A program made the translations under genes and the position numbers. The notes below the pieces were generated by a model. The model worked only from the letters and a program-made list of their open reading frames with translations, had not been told where the DNA came from and searched no databases. A stretch of 64,000 nt of DNA from Dasypus novemcinctus (Eukaryota > Chordata > Mammalia > Cingulata > Dasypodidae), in NCBI RefSeq assembly GCF_030445035.2, contig NC_080673.1, positions 156,732,216-156,796,215 on the forward strand, in the 5' to 3' direction. Positions 33,997 to 46,419 of this stretch are shown here, one piece after another; position 1 is the first letter of the stretch, and every line of letters begins with the position of its first letter.

Positions 33997-35688
33997 AACT
34001 AAAGACATTCCTGGGAGAGAAACCAGATAAAGGGAAACAAAGGAAAGTGAAGTCATTCAAGAACATTTCTCAGAACTGAAGAACATGATTTTCAGATTGA
34101 AAGGGCCCTATATGAAAGTACATCATTATGAAATTACTGGCATCAAAGGAAATATTTTTATTAGATTCCATAGCAAGACACAGAAAGGAGATAACTTTGG
34201 TCACATATAAAAGATCAAGAATCAGTATCACATAAAAAATGAATAATAAAAAAAATCAGTATCTTTTGGACTTTTTAACAGCAAAACTGGAAACAAATTA
34301 ATGAGGGTTTCAGTTTCCAGTAATGGAAGGCTAGGAGATTCTGATCAATTCTTCTGCTGCAAACAGTGAAAAATATGGGCTAAAAATTAAAAAAAAAAAA
34401 AAAAAAAAAAAAGAACACAGTATTAGGACACAAAATGGAATTTGGGAACCTCTAAGCCACTTTTTGGTTTGGAGCTTGTAATAAGAGGTAAACAGACCAT
34501 TAGAGTGGTAAGGGTCTAGAAAGGTTAGACCTGAGCTGGACTCATCTTCCTGTGCCCCACCTGCTGGGAACTGTAGTGAGGACTGCCTTGGTGCTGCCTT
34601 GGAGAACAGGAGAGGAAAAAAAGAAAAGACAGAGAAAGAGAGGCAACCCACAGAATGATCATTGCATGAATTTGTATTCAGAATATATATATATATAGAA
34701 TAAATATATATATATGTTTTTTGGGTGGGCCAGGAGCTCTCAGCCTTCAATATCCTCCCTCCTGATAGTACTCCAGGTACATAGCAGAAACAAATGCAAA
34801 GCCCAGGAGGAAGGCTCATCCAACTAGACCTCAGGAAATCCCCACAAATAATTTTTCTTAGATTATGTCCAATAAGCAGCAAGATTATGAAGCACACCAG
34901 AAAACAAAGCAATATGAACATGAATGAATAGATTGATCAGACATGGACTTTAAAACACCTAGGCTTAACAAGTTTAAAGAACTAGAGAATTAACCTTAAA
35001 AATATCTACAGGAAATAAGGGATTGTAAAAAACGACAGCAGTTTTGAACATAACAAATAAACAGAATTTCCAGTATTGAAAAATCCATGAAATTTTAAAA
35101 GACATTAGGGCAATGCTTGTTACAATTCTAAAGGAAAATGATGGCTGATCTAGAATTCTATTCTTAGATAAATGATTAATAAAGTATCAGGATAGGATAA
35201 AGAAGTTTTTGTCATGCAATATTTCAAAAAATTTACCTCTGATACACCCTTTCTGAAAAAACTACTAAAGGATATGGTTTGTCTAAGTAAAACAGACAAA
35301 CTGAGAAGATACGAGAAACAGAATATAGGAGATTCAACACAGAACAGAGACAAAGGGAATCCCTGGAAAGATGTTAAAAGGAAATACCAGGAGGACAGCT
35401 ATGTACTAGATACAGAGGAAACCTTTCCATATTGGAGCAGTGTGAAGCAAAAGACAGACATGTTGAGAGCTACCACCACCAAAATTGCTGTTGTTACTCT
35501 ATTCTCTTTTTTTTTTTTTAATGCCTTTAAAAAATTAAAGTTAATAGATCACAAAGAATGTTACATTAAAAAACATAAGAGGTTCCCATATAACCCACTC
35601 CCCACCCCTCCACCCCCATCATTTTTGTAAATTGTATTTTTTGAAGATATATACATCTCAAAAAATGTCACAGTAAAAAACATAAGAG

Positions 35689-36108
35689 TTTGAACCCTGG
35701 ACCTCCCATGTGGTAGGCGGATGCTCTATCTCTTGAACCAAATCCAGGGTTCAAACCCAGGGACTCCTGACCCCTGTGGTGAGCTGGCCCATGCACAGTA
35801 CTGATGTGCGCAAGGAGTGCCATGCCACACAGGGTGTCCCCTGCATAGAGGAGCCCCACATGAAAGGACTGTGCTCCATAAGGAGAGCCACCCCACGTGA
35901 AAGAAATGCAGCCTGCCCAGGAGTGGCGCTGCACACACGGAGAGCTGACACAGCAAGATGACACAACAGAAAGAGGCACATATTCCTGGTGCTGCTGACA
36001 AGAATGCAAGTAGACACAGAAGAATACACAGTGAATGGATACAAAGAGCAGACAACTGGAGGGTGGGGGAGGAAGGGGAGAGAAATTAAAAAAAAAAAAA
36101 ACAAAAAG
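35689..36108 (+). mobile_element. DAS-type SINE with inverted 5' head
   Basis: The head (35,689-35,746) lies in antisense ('gaccctggacctcccatg'-like order through 'cttgaaccaaatcc'), while the body from 35,748 ('agggttcaaacccaggg') to the A-tail is in sense. About ten bases of the B box occur on both arms. The direct repeat AACATAAGAG flanks it at 35,679-35,688 and 36,109-36,118. Confidence 0.85.
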
Positions 36109-39085
36109 AACATAAGAGGTTCCTGTATACCCCCTACGTCACCACTCCACTCCTCCCACCAACAACCTCCCCCATTATTGTGGCACACTCATTGCACTCA
36201 GTGAACGTATTTTGGAGCACTGCTGCACCACATAGATAATAGTTTACCTTGTAGTTCACACTCTCCCACAGTATATTCAGTGGGTTATGGCAGGATATAT
36301 AAAGTCCAGCATCTGACCCTGCAATATAATTTAGGACAACTCAAAGTCCCAAAAATGCCCCCACATCACATCTCTTTTTCCCTCTCCCTGCCCTCAGCAA
36401 CTACTGTGGCCACTTTCTCCACCTCAGTGCTACAATTTCTTCTATTACTAGTCACAATATTTTTATAGTAGAATATCAGTAAGTCCACTCTAATCCATAT
36501 TTTATTCCTCCATTCTGTTGACCCTGGGATGGTGATGTCCATTCCACCTCTATATCAAGATGGGGCTTAGATTCCACATGGATTATGGATGCAATTCTTC
36601 TGCTTGGAGTTGTAGGCATTCTTGATTCCCTGGTGTGGTGGTGGTTCATCTTCACCTCCCTGTTAGCCGACCTGGGTAAGTCCAATGAACAAGAGAGTAG
36701 GAGTTGAAACTCTGCTGAGGCTCAGGGCCCAGCTGGCACATGGGCAATCCAGAGATTCAAGTCCCCTGAGAATACACCATCCCTAGCACCAACCCCAGGT
36801 TCAGTAAAAGTGACAGAAGAGGCATGTGTAAAAGGCCACATCTGAGTCTAGCTCCATCACACTCAGGAGCACAAATTCCAAAGTAGGGCCCTCTGACATG
36901 GCACAGAACTCCAAATCCATCTTCCATGACCATATACCCTGTGGGTCTCTGTAGCCTTCAGGAGAACTAGTACCTTGGGTTGTATCTACTTTGGCTTTTT
37001 CTGGGGTCCTGATGAGGCATGCATAAGCATGACCCCTCTGATGACCTCCTGACTCTTTTTTGAAGTCTCTTAGCCATATAAACTCATTTGTCTTTGTAAT
37101 TTACCCCTTTTACTCAAGGTCAAAAAGCAGTTTTTAACACATGATAGTACATGTAGGTTGAGATATTCTGCTGGTCTGACTTGACCCTTTTATTTAAGGT
37201 CTCTTTCTAGTTGCATCACTAGCTAGTGATTGGTAGTAATCCCTTGGCACCAGGGAGGCTTATCCCCAGGAGTCATGTCCCATGCTGTGGGGAAGGTAAT
37301 GCATTTACATGCTGAGTTTGGCTTAGAGAGTGGCCACATTTGAGCAACATGGAGGCTCTCAGGCAGTAACTCTTAGACACCCTGCAGCTGTAGGCCTAGT
37401 GCATATTTCAGGCACACAGGCTCATAAGCATAGTCATCAGTATCAAGGGCTCATTATTGGACCATCCTTCCTTGTTGGTCTTTGCCATTGCACTTGGGGG
37501 ATTATTGCTGTTCCATTGGGGGAAATGACAGAGCTCCCCTGGGTAGGAACTGATCACTCCCTAGTTGATGTTTGTAACTGTAACTACTATGAAAATACCC
37601 AACATAAATCAGAACATTTTTATGTCCCCATATACATGCCCTGGAGAACTTCCTCCCACCAATGTGCCCCCCATCAATAACACCCCACACCAGTGTTCCT
37701 CCCCTGCCATAGTAGAACCCCACTGTGGTCCAAAACTTCTTCAACAATAAAGCCTAATATAATGCCAAATTCAATCAATAGAAAATTGAAATATAGTGAT
37801 GGTTTTAAAGTTTAGAAATATAATACATATTAATTTAGAAATACTAAAATAAATGAAAAATAACTTGGTGTATTTAAAAAATGAAAAATATTATAAAGCT
37901 TTGTTTTTAACACATAGCATTTGATCACGTAATAGGTGTTGCCTTGTATGTACAGTGGCAAGGCATTTTTTTTCATTTCCTCCTCAGTGTCTACATCCTT
38001 TTTTTTTTTTCCCTAATTTTTAATTTTGTCTTCAAAAAAGTTTTAGATCACAGTAATCCAACACACAATATAGGGGACTTCCATATATCCAGCATCAGAC
38101 ATTTTTCCCCTTTCCCTAGCAATGATCTTTTTACATGTTCATGTTATATTTGCTGCAGCTGTTGTACAGATTTTGAAATATAGCTATCAAATATGGTTCC
38201 ATTTTGGTTTACATTTTGGAATATATTTTAGACTGTACATATTTTAAAATTTTTCGTTTTCTTATGTTTTACATTATGGTTTACATTTTAGCTTACAAAA
38301 TTTTATACAATTTTGGTGTAAGTTAATATGTCCTATACCCATCATTACATCATCTTGTGGAGCACTTCCATTGCCCTCCAGTTGCCCTGCTTCCATCTAT
38401 TCTCTTCCCCTCCCCTCAGGGCCCACAGTGACAATCTTCACTACGTGAGGGATCAGATTTATAGATACTTGCAACAATGCTGAGGGCTTGACATACTAGA
38501 CTGCTCTAACTGATTGGGAGCACCTGATTCTCTTGAGAGACGTAATTCCTTCTGTTTGAGAACGTCAGGTCTCCCCAGGATGTGGGTACACCTTCACTCT
38601 CATTGTATGGGTCTCTACCCAATGATAAAACACACTATGACAAAATGAGCACTCACATACTCCCTAGAAACCTGCTCCCGTGCCAGATGCCCCCCACAAG
38701 CACCATAAACACATAAATCCTTCCTTACTATATTTTCTAAAGAGTTTTCTCAACATTATAGTGTCAAACATATACCTGACAGTCTCTCATATTCAACTGT
38801 TCCCCCCATCCCTACCCCCAATTCCTTGGGCCATCTGACCCATCCTCCCATCCCTAGCACCTCTCAAGCCCACAAAGCCCCACCCAAGGTATCCCTATGC
38901 CCCCATCTTAGCCCCTCCCTGTACAAATACTTACCTCTAGCTTATCATAGACTTCCCCCATGTAGGTATCAGCTCACAACCTTCCTCTCCCCCTGCCCCC
39001 AACCCAAATTCCTATAAGCCTATCTTCCAGGCTCTAGCTCTCTGAGACAGCTTGGTTTGCTTGTTTCATATCAGAGCGGTCATGT
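36109..39085 (-). repeat. Long L1 3' region
   Basis: Non-coding sequence from the ORF2 stop to the L1 end. It aligns along its length with 41,490-44,160: for example 'cagtaagtccactctaatcc' at 36,478 and 41,888, 'atcacagtaat' at 38,047 and 43,417, and 'caccagggaggct' at 37,249 and 42,629. Confidence 0.7.
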
Positions 39086-41440
39086 ATTATTTGTCTTTTA
39101 ATGCCTGACTTGCTTCACTCAACATAAGGTCCTCAAGATTCATCCATGTTATCACATGTGTTTGTACTGTATTCCTTCTTATAGCTGAGTAATATTCCAT
39201 TGTATGTATATGTCACATTTTATTTATCCATTCATCTGTTAATGGGCATTTGGGTTGATTCCAACTTTTGGCAATAGTGAATAATGCCACTATGAACATT
39301 GGTGTGCATATATCAGTTTGTGTCCTTATTTTCAGTTCTTTTGGGTATATACCCAGCAGTGGGATTGCTGGGTCATATGGCAAATCTATAGCTAACTTTT
39401 TGAGAAACTGCCAAATGGTCCTCCAGAATGGCTGTATCCTTCTACATTCCAACCAGAAGTGGATGAGTGTTCCCATTCTTCCACATCCTCTCCAACACTG
39501 TAGTCTTCTGTTTTTTTTTTTATAGCTTCCAGTCTAATGGTAGTTTTAATTTGCATTTCCCTAATAGCTAGTGATTTTGAGCACTTTTTCATGTGCTTTT
39601 TAGCAATTTTTATTCCTTCTTTGGAGAAGCATCTGTTCAAATCTTTTTCCCATTTTTTAAATGGGTTGTTTTCCTTTTTATTTTTGATATATAGGAGTTC
39701 TTTTTATATGCAGGATATAAGTCTCCTATCAGATATATGGTTACCAAATAGGCTCTCTTTTCACTTTCTTGACAAAATCCTTTGAGGTGCAAAAGGCTTT
39801 AATTTAGAGGAAGTTCCATTTATCTATTTGTTCTTTTGCTGCTCATGCTTTGGGTGTGAAGTCCATGAAGCCACTTCCTATTACAAGGTCCTATAGATGC
39901 TTCCCTACATTGTTTGCCAAGGTCTTTATGGTCTTGGCTATTAATTTCGGTCCTTGATCCATCTTGAGTTAATTGTTGTATAAGGTGTGAGATGGTAATT
40001 CTCTTTCCTTCTTTTGCATATGGATACACAATTCTCTAGGCACCATTTGTTGAAGAGACCATTTTCTCCCAGTTTAGTGGGTTTGGTGACCTTGTCAAAT
40101 ATCAGATTAGTGTATATCTGAGGATCTATATCAGAACTCCCAATTCAGTTCCATTGGTCAGTGAGTCTATCTGTGTGCCAATACCATGCTGTTTTCACTA
40201 CTGTAGCTTTGTAGTATGTTTTAAAGGCAGGTAGTGTGATTCCTCCAATTTCATTTTTCTTTTTCAATATGTCTTTGACTATTCAGGGTCTCTTTCCTTT
40301 CCAAATAAATTTCATAGTTAGTTTTTCTAGTTCATTGAAAATGCTGTGTTGCTTTTATTGGGATTGCATTGAATCTGCAGATCAGTTTTGGTAGGATAGA
40401 CATCTTAATAATATTTAGTCTTCCTATCCATGAACAGGGAATATTCTTCCATTTATTTAGGTCTTCTTTGATTTCCTTGAACAGTGTTGTGTAGTTTTCT
40501 GTGTATAAGTCTTTTACATCTTTAGTTAAAATTTTTCCTAGGTATTTGATTTTTTAATTTACTATTATAAATGGTATTTTTTCTGATTTCCTCCTCAGAT
40601 TGCTCATTCTTTGTGTACAGAAATGCCACTGATTTCTGTGCATTCATCTTATAACCTGTGAATTGACTGAATTCATAAGTTCTAGAAGCTTTGTTGTAGA
40701 TTTCTCAGGGCTTTCTATGTATAGGATCGTGTCATCAGCAAATAGTGAAATTTTGACTTCTTCCTTTCCTATTTGGGTCCCATTTATAACTGGTTCTTAC
40801 CTCAGTGCTTGGGCAAGTACTTCTAACACAATGTTAAATAGAAGGGGTGATAATGGGCATCCTTGTCTTGTTCCTGAACTTAGAGGGAAAGATTTTAGGA
40901 TTTCACCATTGTAAATGATGTTAGCCGTGTGTTTGTTGTATATACCCTTTATCTTGTTGAGAAAGTTTCCTTCTGTTCCTATCTTTTGCAGTGTTTTTAT
41001 CAAGAAATGGTGTTGTATTTTGTCAAATACTTTTTCTGCATCTATAGATATGATCAAGTGATTTTTTCCCTTCAATCTGTTTATGTGGTGTAATATATTA
41101 ATTGATTTTCTTATGTTGAACCATCCTTGCATACCAGAATGAAAGCCACTTGGTTGTGGTGTATAATTCATTTAATGTGTTGTTGAATATGATTAGCAAG
41201 TATTTTGTTGAGGATTTTTGAATCTAAGTTCATTAGAGAGATTGGTCTGAAATTTTCCTTTCTTGTGGTGTCTTTGTTTGGTTTTGGTATTAGGGTAAGG
41301 TTGGCATCATAAAATGAGTTAGGCAATGTTCCTTCTATTTCGATTTTTTGGAAGAGTCTAAGCAAGACTGGTGTTAGTTCTTTCCGGAATGTTTTGTAGA
41401 ATTCACCTGTGAAGCCATCTGGCCTAGTGCTCTTCTTAGT
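39086..41440 (-). pseudogene. L1 ORF2, reverse transcriptase and C-terminal part, broken
   Basis: Minus-strand frames include the RT tract [15 protein letters not shown] (41,171-40,797 frame), the catalytic FADD motif at 40,742-40,731, and the C-terminal [19 protein letters not shown] and FTIAKSWNQPKCP tracts (39,476-39,213). Several stops and frameshifts interrupt it. It cannot make a working reverse transcriptase. Confidence 0.88.
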
Positions 41441-41470
41441 TGGGAGGGTTTTTGTTTTGTTTTGTTTTTT

Positions 41471-44160
41471 AGGAATTTTTAAAATTTTATTTATTTATTT
41501 TATTACATTCAGAAAATATGAGGTCCCCATATACTCCTCACCCCCCTCACCCCACTCCTCTCCCCATAGCAACAATCTCCTCCATCATCATGAAACATTC
41601 ATTGCATTTGGTGAATACATCTCTGAGCACTGCTGCACCTCATGGTCAGTGGTCCACATCATAGCCCACACTCTCCCACATTCTATCCAGTGGGCCATGG
41701 GAGGACATACAATGTCTGGTAATTGTCCCTGCAGCACCACCCAGGATAACTCCAAGTCTGAAAATGCCTCCACATCTCATCTCTTCCTCCCATTCCCCAC
41801 ACCCGGCAGCCACCATGGCCACTTTCTCCACACCAATGCCACATTTTCTTTGATTACTAATCACAATAGTTCATGAATAGAATATCAGTAAGTCCACTCT
41901 AATCCATATTCTATTCCTTCATCCTGTGGACCTTGGATTGGTTGTGTCCACTCCACATCTATATCAAGAGGGGGCTTAGATTCCACCTGGATGCTGGATG
42001 CAATCCTCCTGCTTTCAGTTGTAGCCACTCTTGTCTCCCTGATATGGTGGTTGACTTTCTTGAACTCCATGTTGGCTGAGTGGAGTAAGTAGGAGCTGAA
42101 GTCTGTTGAGGCTCAGTGCCTGGCTATCATATGGTCAGTCCAGAGATTCAGATCCTCTGGGTATATATTAAACCCCAGCACCAACTACAGTTCTGGTAAA
42201 CGTAACAGGAGAGGCTTGTGAAAAAAGATCACATCTGAGTCCAGCTCTATCACACAAAAACAGAAACTCTAAAGAAGGGCCAACTGACATGGCATTGAAG
42301 TCTATCTGCCTTGACCATAGAACCTGTGGGTCTCTGTAGCCCTCAGAAGAACCAATACCTGGGGTTGTATCTACTTTATCTCTCTCTGGGACTCTGCTGA
42401 GGTGTGCATAAGGGCAACCTCTCTGATAACCTCCCAGCTCTTTTTGGAGACTCATAGCCATATTAACTCATTTGTCCTTTCCATTTCCCTCTTGATTCAG
42501 GTGAAAAAGCATTTTTAACTCCAGGTATTATATGTAGACTGAGATATTCTGCTGGTCCAAGTTGACCCTTGTATTCAAGGTCATTTTCTAGTTACATCAT
42601 CAGCTGGTACTTGGTAGTAATCCCTCGGCACCAGGGAGGCTCATCCCCGGGAGTCATGTCCCATGCTGGGGGGAAAGCAACACATTTACATGCTGAGTTT
42701 GGCTTCGAGACTGGCCACATTTGAGCAACACTGAGGCTCTCAGGAGGTAACTCTTAGGCACCCTACAGCTCTAGGCCTTGTTCTTATTTCAGGTGCACAG
42801 GCTCACAAGCATATTCATTAGTATCAAGGGCTCATTGTTGGACCTTTATTCTTTTTTGGTCTTTGTCGTTGCACTTGGGGGATTGTTGCTGTTCCTTTAA
42901 GGAGTGTGACAGAGCTCCCCTGGCTAGGAACTCAGCACTCCCTCAGTTGTTGTTTTTAATTGTATCCACTATGAAAATATCCAAACATTTTTATGTACCC
43001 TGCATATATGCCCTATAGAACTCCCTGCCAACCATGTGTCCCCTGTCAATAGCATCCCACACCATTATTCCTCCGCTGCCATTGTTGAAACTCTCTATGA
43101 TCCAAATTCCTGGAAAGTGAAGCCCAATATATCGCCAGGTTCCCTTATTAGTAAAATGGAATATAGCAATGTGTTTAAAGTTTAGATATAGAATATATAT
43201 TAACTTGGAAAAATTAAGGTAAAAATAAATTGGTGTATCAAAAAATTAAAAATACAAAAGCTTTATTTTTGATGTTTTGCCTTCCATCACTGCATTAAGT
43301 ATTGCCCTGTATTCAAATTGGCAAGGCAACTACTTCCATCTTTCCCTCAGTGTCTATGTCTTATCTTTTTCTTTTTTTTTTTCTAATTATTAAACTTATC
43401 TTCACAAGAGTTTTAGATCACAGTAATTCATATATACAATATACAGTACTCCCACATATCCAACATAAAACCTTTTCCCTTCCACAGCAATAATATTTTT
43501 ACATATTCATATTATATTTACTGAAACTGATGTACAGATATTGAGACAATAGCTTTCAAACAACTTAACATTTGTGTTTACATCGTGGTTTATATTTTAG
43601 ACTATACAATTTTCTAAATTTTTAGTTATCCTATGTTTTACATTATGATTTACATTTTAGCCTATCAGCCCCTATATATTTTTGGTGTAATTTTACATGT
43701 CTTATATCCATCCTTGCATACGCTTGTGAAACACTTCAATTGCCCACACAGTTACATTGGTTCCATCTATTCAATACCTCTTTCCCCCTCCCCTTAGGGC
43801 CCACAGTGACAGTCAATCTTCATTGCTTGAAGGGCCATGTTCAGAGATACTTGCAACAGTGTTGAGGGCTTGATATGCTCAACTGCCCTAATGCCCTGGG
43901 AGCCACCATTTCTCTAGAGAGATACAGTTCCCTCTATTTGATGGCATCAGTCCTCCCCAGGATGTGGGTATACCTTCATTCTCATTTTATGGGTCTCTAT
44001 CCAATGATATAACCCACTATGGCAAAATCAGCTTTCACATATTCCCTAGGAGCCTGTCCTGCATCAGATTATCCCCTTTAAGCATCTTAAACAGGTAACT
44101 TTCCTTATTATATTTTTGAAAAGGTTTTCTCAGCATTATACTCTCAACCAAATACCTGAC
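41471..44160 (-). mobile_element. 5'-truncated L1 copy consisting only of the 3' region, inserted in ORF2
   Basis: It begins at a T-rich end (reverse poly-A) and follows the 3' region of the host L1 family to 'tacctgaca' at about 44,160, where ORF2 coding sequence resumes ('tgactgattctatc'). No clear target duplication is seen at the junctions. Confidence 0.7.
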
Positions 44161-45400
44161 ATGACTGATTCTATCTCTTTAAATGTGATTGGTTTGTTGA
44201 GATCATCAATTTCTTTTGTCAATGTAGGCTCCTTATGTGTTTCTGGGAATTTGTCCATTTCCTCAAAATTGTCATTCTTTTTGGAATATAGTTTTTCAAA
44301 GTATCCTCTTAAGATAGTCTTTATTTCAGTGGGGTCAGTGGTGTTATCTCCTTTCTCATTTCTTATTTTGTGTATTTGCATCTTCTCTCTTTTTTTCTTT
44401 GTTAGTCTAGCCAAGGTTTTGTCAATTTTATTGATCTTCTCAAAGGACCAGCTATTTGTTTTGTTCATTTTTTTTAATGCTTTCATATTTTCTATTTCAT
44501 TTAGTTCTGCTCTGATCTTTCCTCTTTCTTTGCAGTTAGGTTTTTTTTTTTTTTTTTTTTAACTAATTCCTCCAATTGTGCAGTTATTTCTTCAATTTTA
44601 GCTCTTCCTTTTTGATGTATGAATTTATGGCTATAAATTTCCCTCTCAGAACATCTTTTGCTGTATCCCATAAGTTTTGATATGTTGTGTTATCATTTTC
44701 ATTAGTTTCAAGGTAGTTATTAATTTCTGTTGAGATTTCCTCCTTGATCCACTGTTTTTCTAAGAATGTATTGTTTAATTTCCATATCTTGGTTTCCAAA
44801 TCTGGGTCTCTGGCCCTTGCAGATTTCCAGCTTCATTCCACTGTGGTCAGAGAAATTGTTTTGTATGATTTCAATCTTTCTGAATTCACTGATACTTTCT
44901 TTGTGGCCTAGCATGTGGTCTATCTTGGAGAATGATCCATGTGCACTTGAAAAGAATGTATATCCTGCTGTATTTGGGTGTAATGTTCTGTATATGTCTG
45001 TTAAGTCCAGATCCTCTAATATATTGTTCAAAGTCATTGTCTCTTTATTGATTCTCTTTTGAGATGTTTTGTCCAATGGTGATAGTGGTGTGTTAAAGTC
45101 CCCCACTATAATTGTAGAGGCATCTATTCCTTTCCTTAGTTTCTCCAGTGTTTGCCTCATGTATTTGGAGGTGCCCTTGTTAGGGGTATAAATGTTTGTG
45201 ATTGTTCTTTTTTCTTGAAAGAGTATCCCTTTAACTAATATATAGTGTCCATCTTTGTCTCTCACAATAGTTTTGCATTTAAAGTCTATTTTGTCTGATA
45301 TTAATATAGCTACTCCTACCCTTTTTTTGGTTATTGTTTGCCTGTAAGATTGTTTTCCAGCCATTCACTTTCAATCTCCTTGAATCCCTGGGTCTAAGGT
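44160..45400 (-). pseudogene. L1 ORF2, endonuclease part, broken
   Basis: The minus-strand frame 45,364-44,720 shows an apurinic-endonuclease-type domain: TNIYTPNKG, IVGDFNTPLSPLD, KIDHMLGHK and NNFSDHSGMKLEI, including the Asp/Asn and terminal SDH motifs. A further frame (44,486-44,136) carries the linker before the RT domain. Stops separate the pieces. Confidence 0.88.
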
Positions 45401-45755
45401 GGGTTTCTTGTAGACATCATATAGATGGGTCATATTTCCATATCCAATCTTCAAATCTGTGTCTCTTAACAGGTGAGTTTAATTCATTGACATTCAGTGT
45501 TATTACTTTCAAGGAATTACTTATATTAGCTATATTGTCTTTGATTTTTGTTTGTCATATCTTGTTTGATTTTTTTCCCCTCTTTTTGTTATTTTAGTTT
45601 TTCTTACACTCTCCTCCAACTCTATCTCTCCTTTTTTTTTCTTCCCTCCTGCAGAACTCCCTTTAGTATTTCTTGAAGGGCAGGTTTCTTGTTGGCATAC
45701 TCTCTTAGTTTCTGTTTATCTGTGAATATTTTGAACTCTCAATCACTTTTGAATG

Positions 45756-46410
45756 CTAGCTTTGCTGGATAGAGTATTCTTGGCTGGACATTTTTTTTTC
45801 TTTTAGTACCTTGACTATGTCATACCACTGCCTTCTTGCCTCCACGGTTTCAGATGAGATATCAGCGCTTAATCTTATGGAGCCTCCCTTGGATATGATG
45901 GTTCTCTTTTCTTTTGCTGCTTTTAGAGTTTTCTCTTTGTCTTGTGCATTGGATAATTTGACAAGGATATGTATTGGGGTAGGCCTGTTGGGATTTATGC
46001 TGTTTTGGGTATGTTTTTCTTCCTGGACATGTACATGCATCTCCCTCAATAGGTTTGGGGAGTTTTCAGCCATTATTTCCTCCAACACCCCTTCTGTTCC
46101 CTTTCCTGTCTCTTCTTCTTTTCGGATGCCTATAAAGCATATGTTTGTCCATTTTGCATTGTCATTCAGGTCCCTATGTCCATGCTGAATTTTTTCTATC
46201 TTTTTATCCATCAATTCTACTATCTGATTTCAGATGTACTGTCTTCCACATCACTAACTCTTTCCTTTGCCTCTTCAAGTCTGCTGTTATTTGCTGAGAG
46301 TGCATTTTTGATTTCTTGGATTGTGCTGTTGATCCCCATCATATTCATTATCTTTTTGTGTATGTTCACAATTTCTTCTGTATGCTCTCCAAGTGTTTTC
46401 TTAATATGCT
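45756..46410 (-). pseudogene. L1 ORF1 relic
   Basis: The minus-strand frame 46,214-45,756 encodes NICFIGIRKEEETGKGTEG, HILVKLSNAQDKEKTLKAAKEK and ISSETVEARRQWYDIVKVLKEK, the RRM and C-terminal domain order of L1 ORF1 (RNA-binding chaperone). The N-terminal coiled-coil part upstream (46,410-46,215) is degraded. Confidence 0.85.
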
Positions 46411-46419
46411 AAATCTCTT

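Larger units (their letters stand above)
32000..35497 (+). repeat. HAL1-type L1 relatives, sense, with nested insertions
   Basis: HAL1-like landmarks in sense order: 'ctccagtttcaaaacaccaa' near 32,040, 'acccattcaaacaaacaag' near 33,100, 'agattgaaagggccctatat' near 34,100, 'ggaaaatgatggctgatcta' near 35,130 and 'caaaaaatttacctctgata' near 35,226. It is interrupted by a hAT element and a SINE, and possibly by unassigned sequence at 34,300-34,950. Confidence 0.6.
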
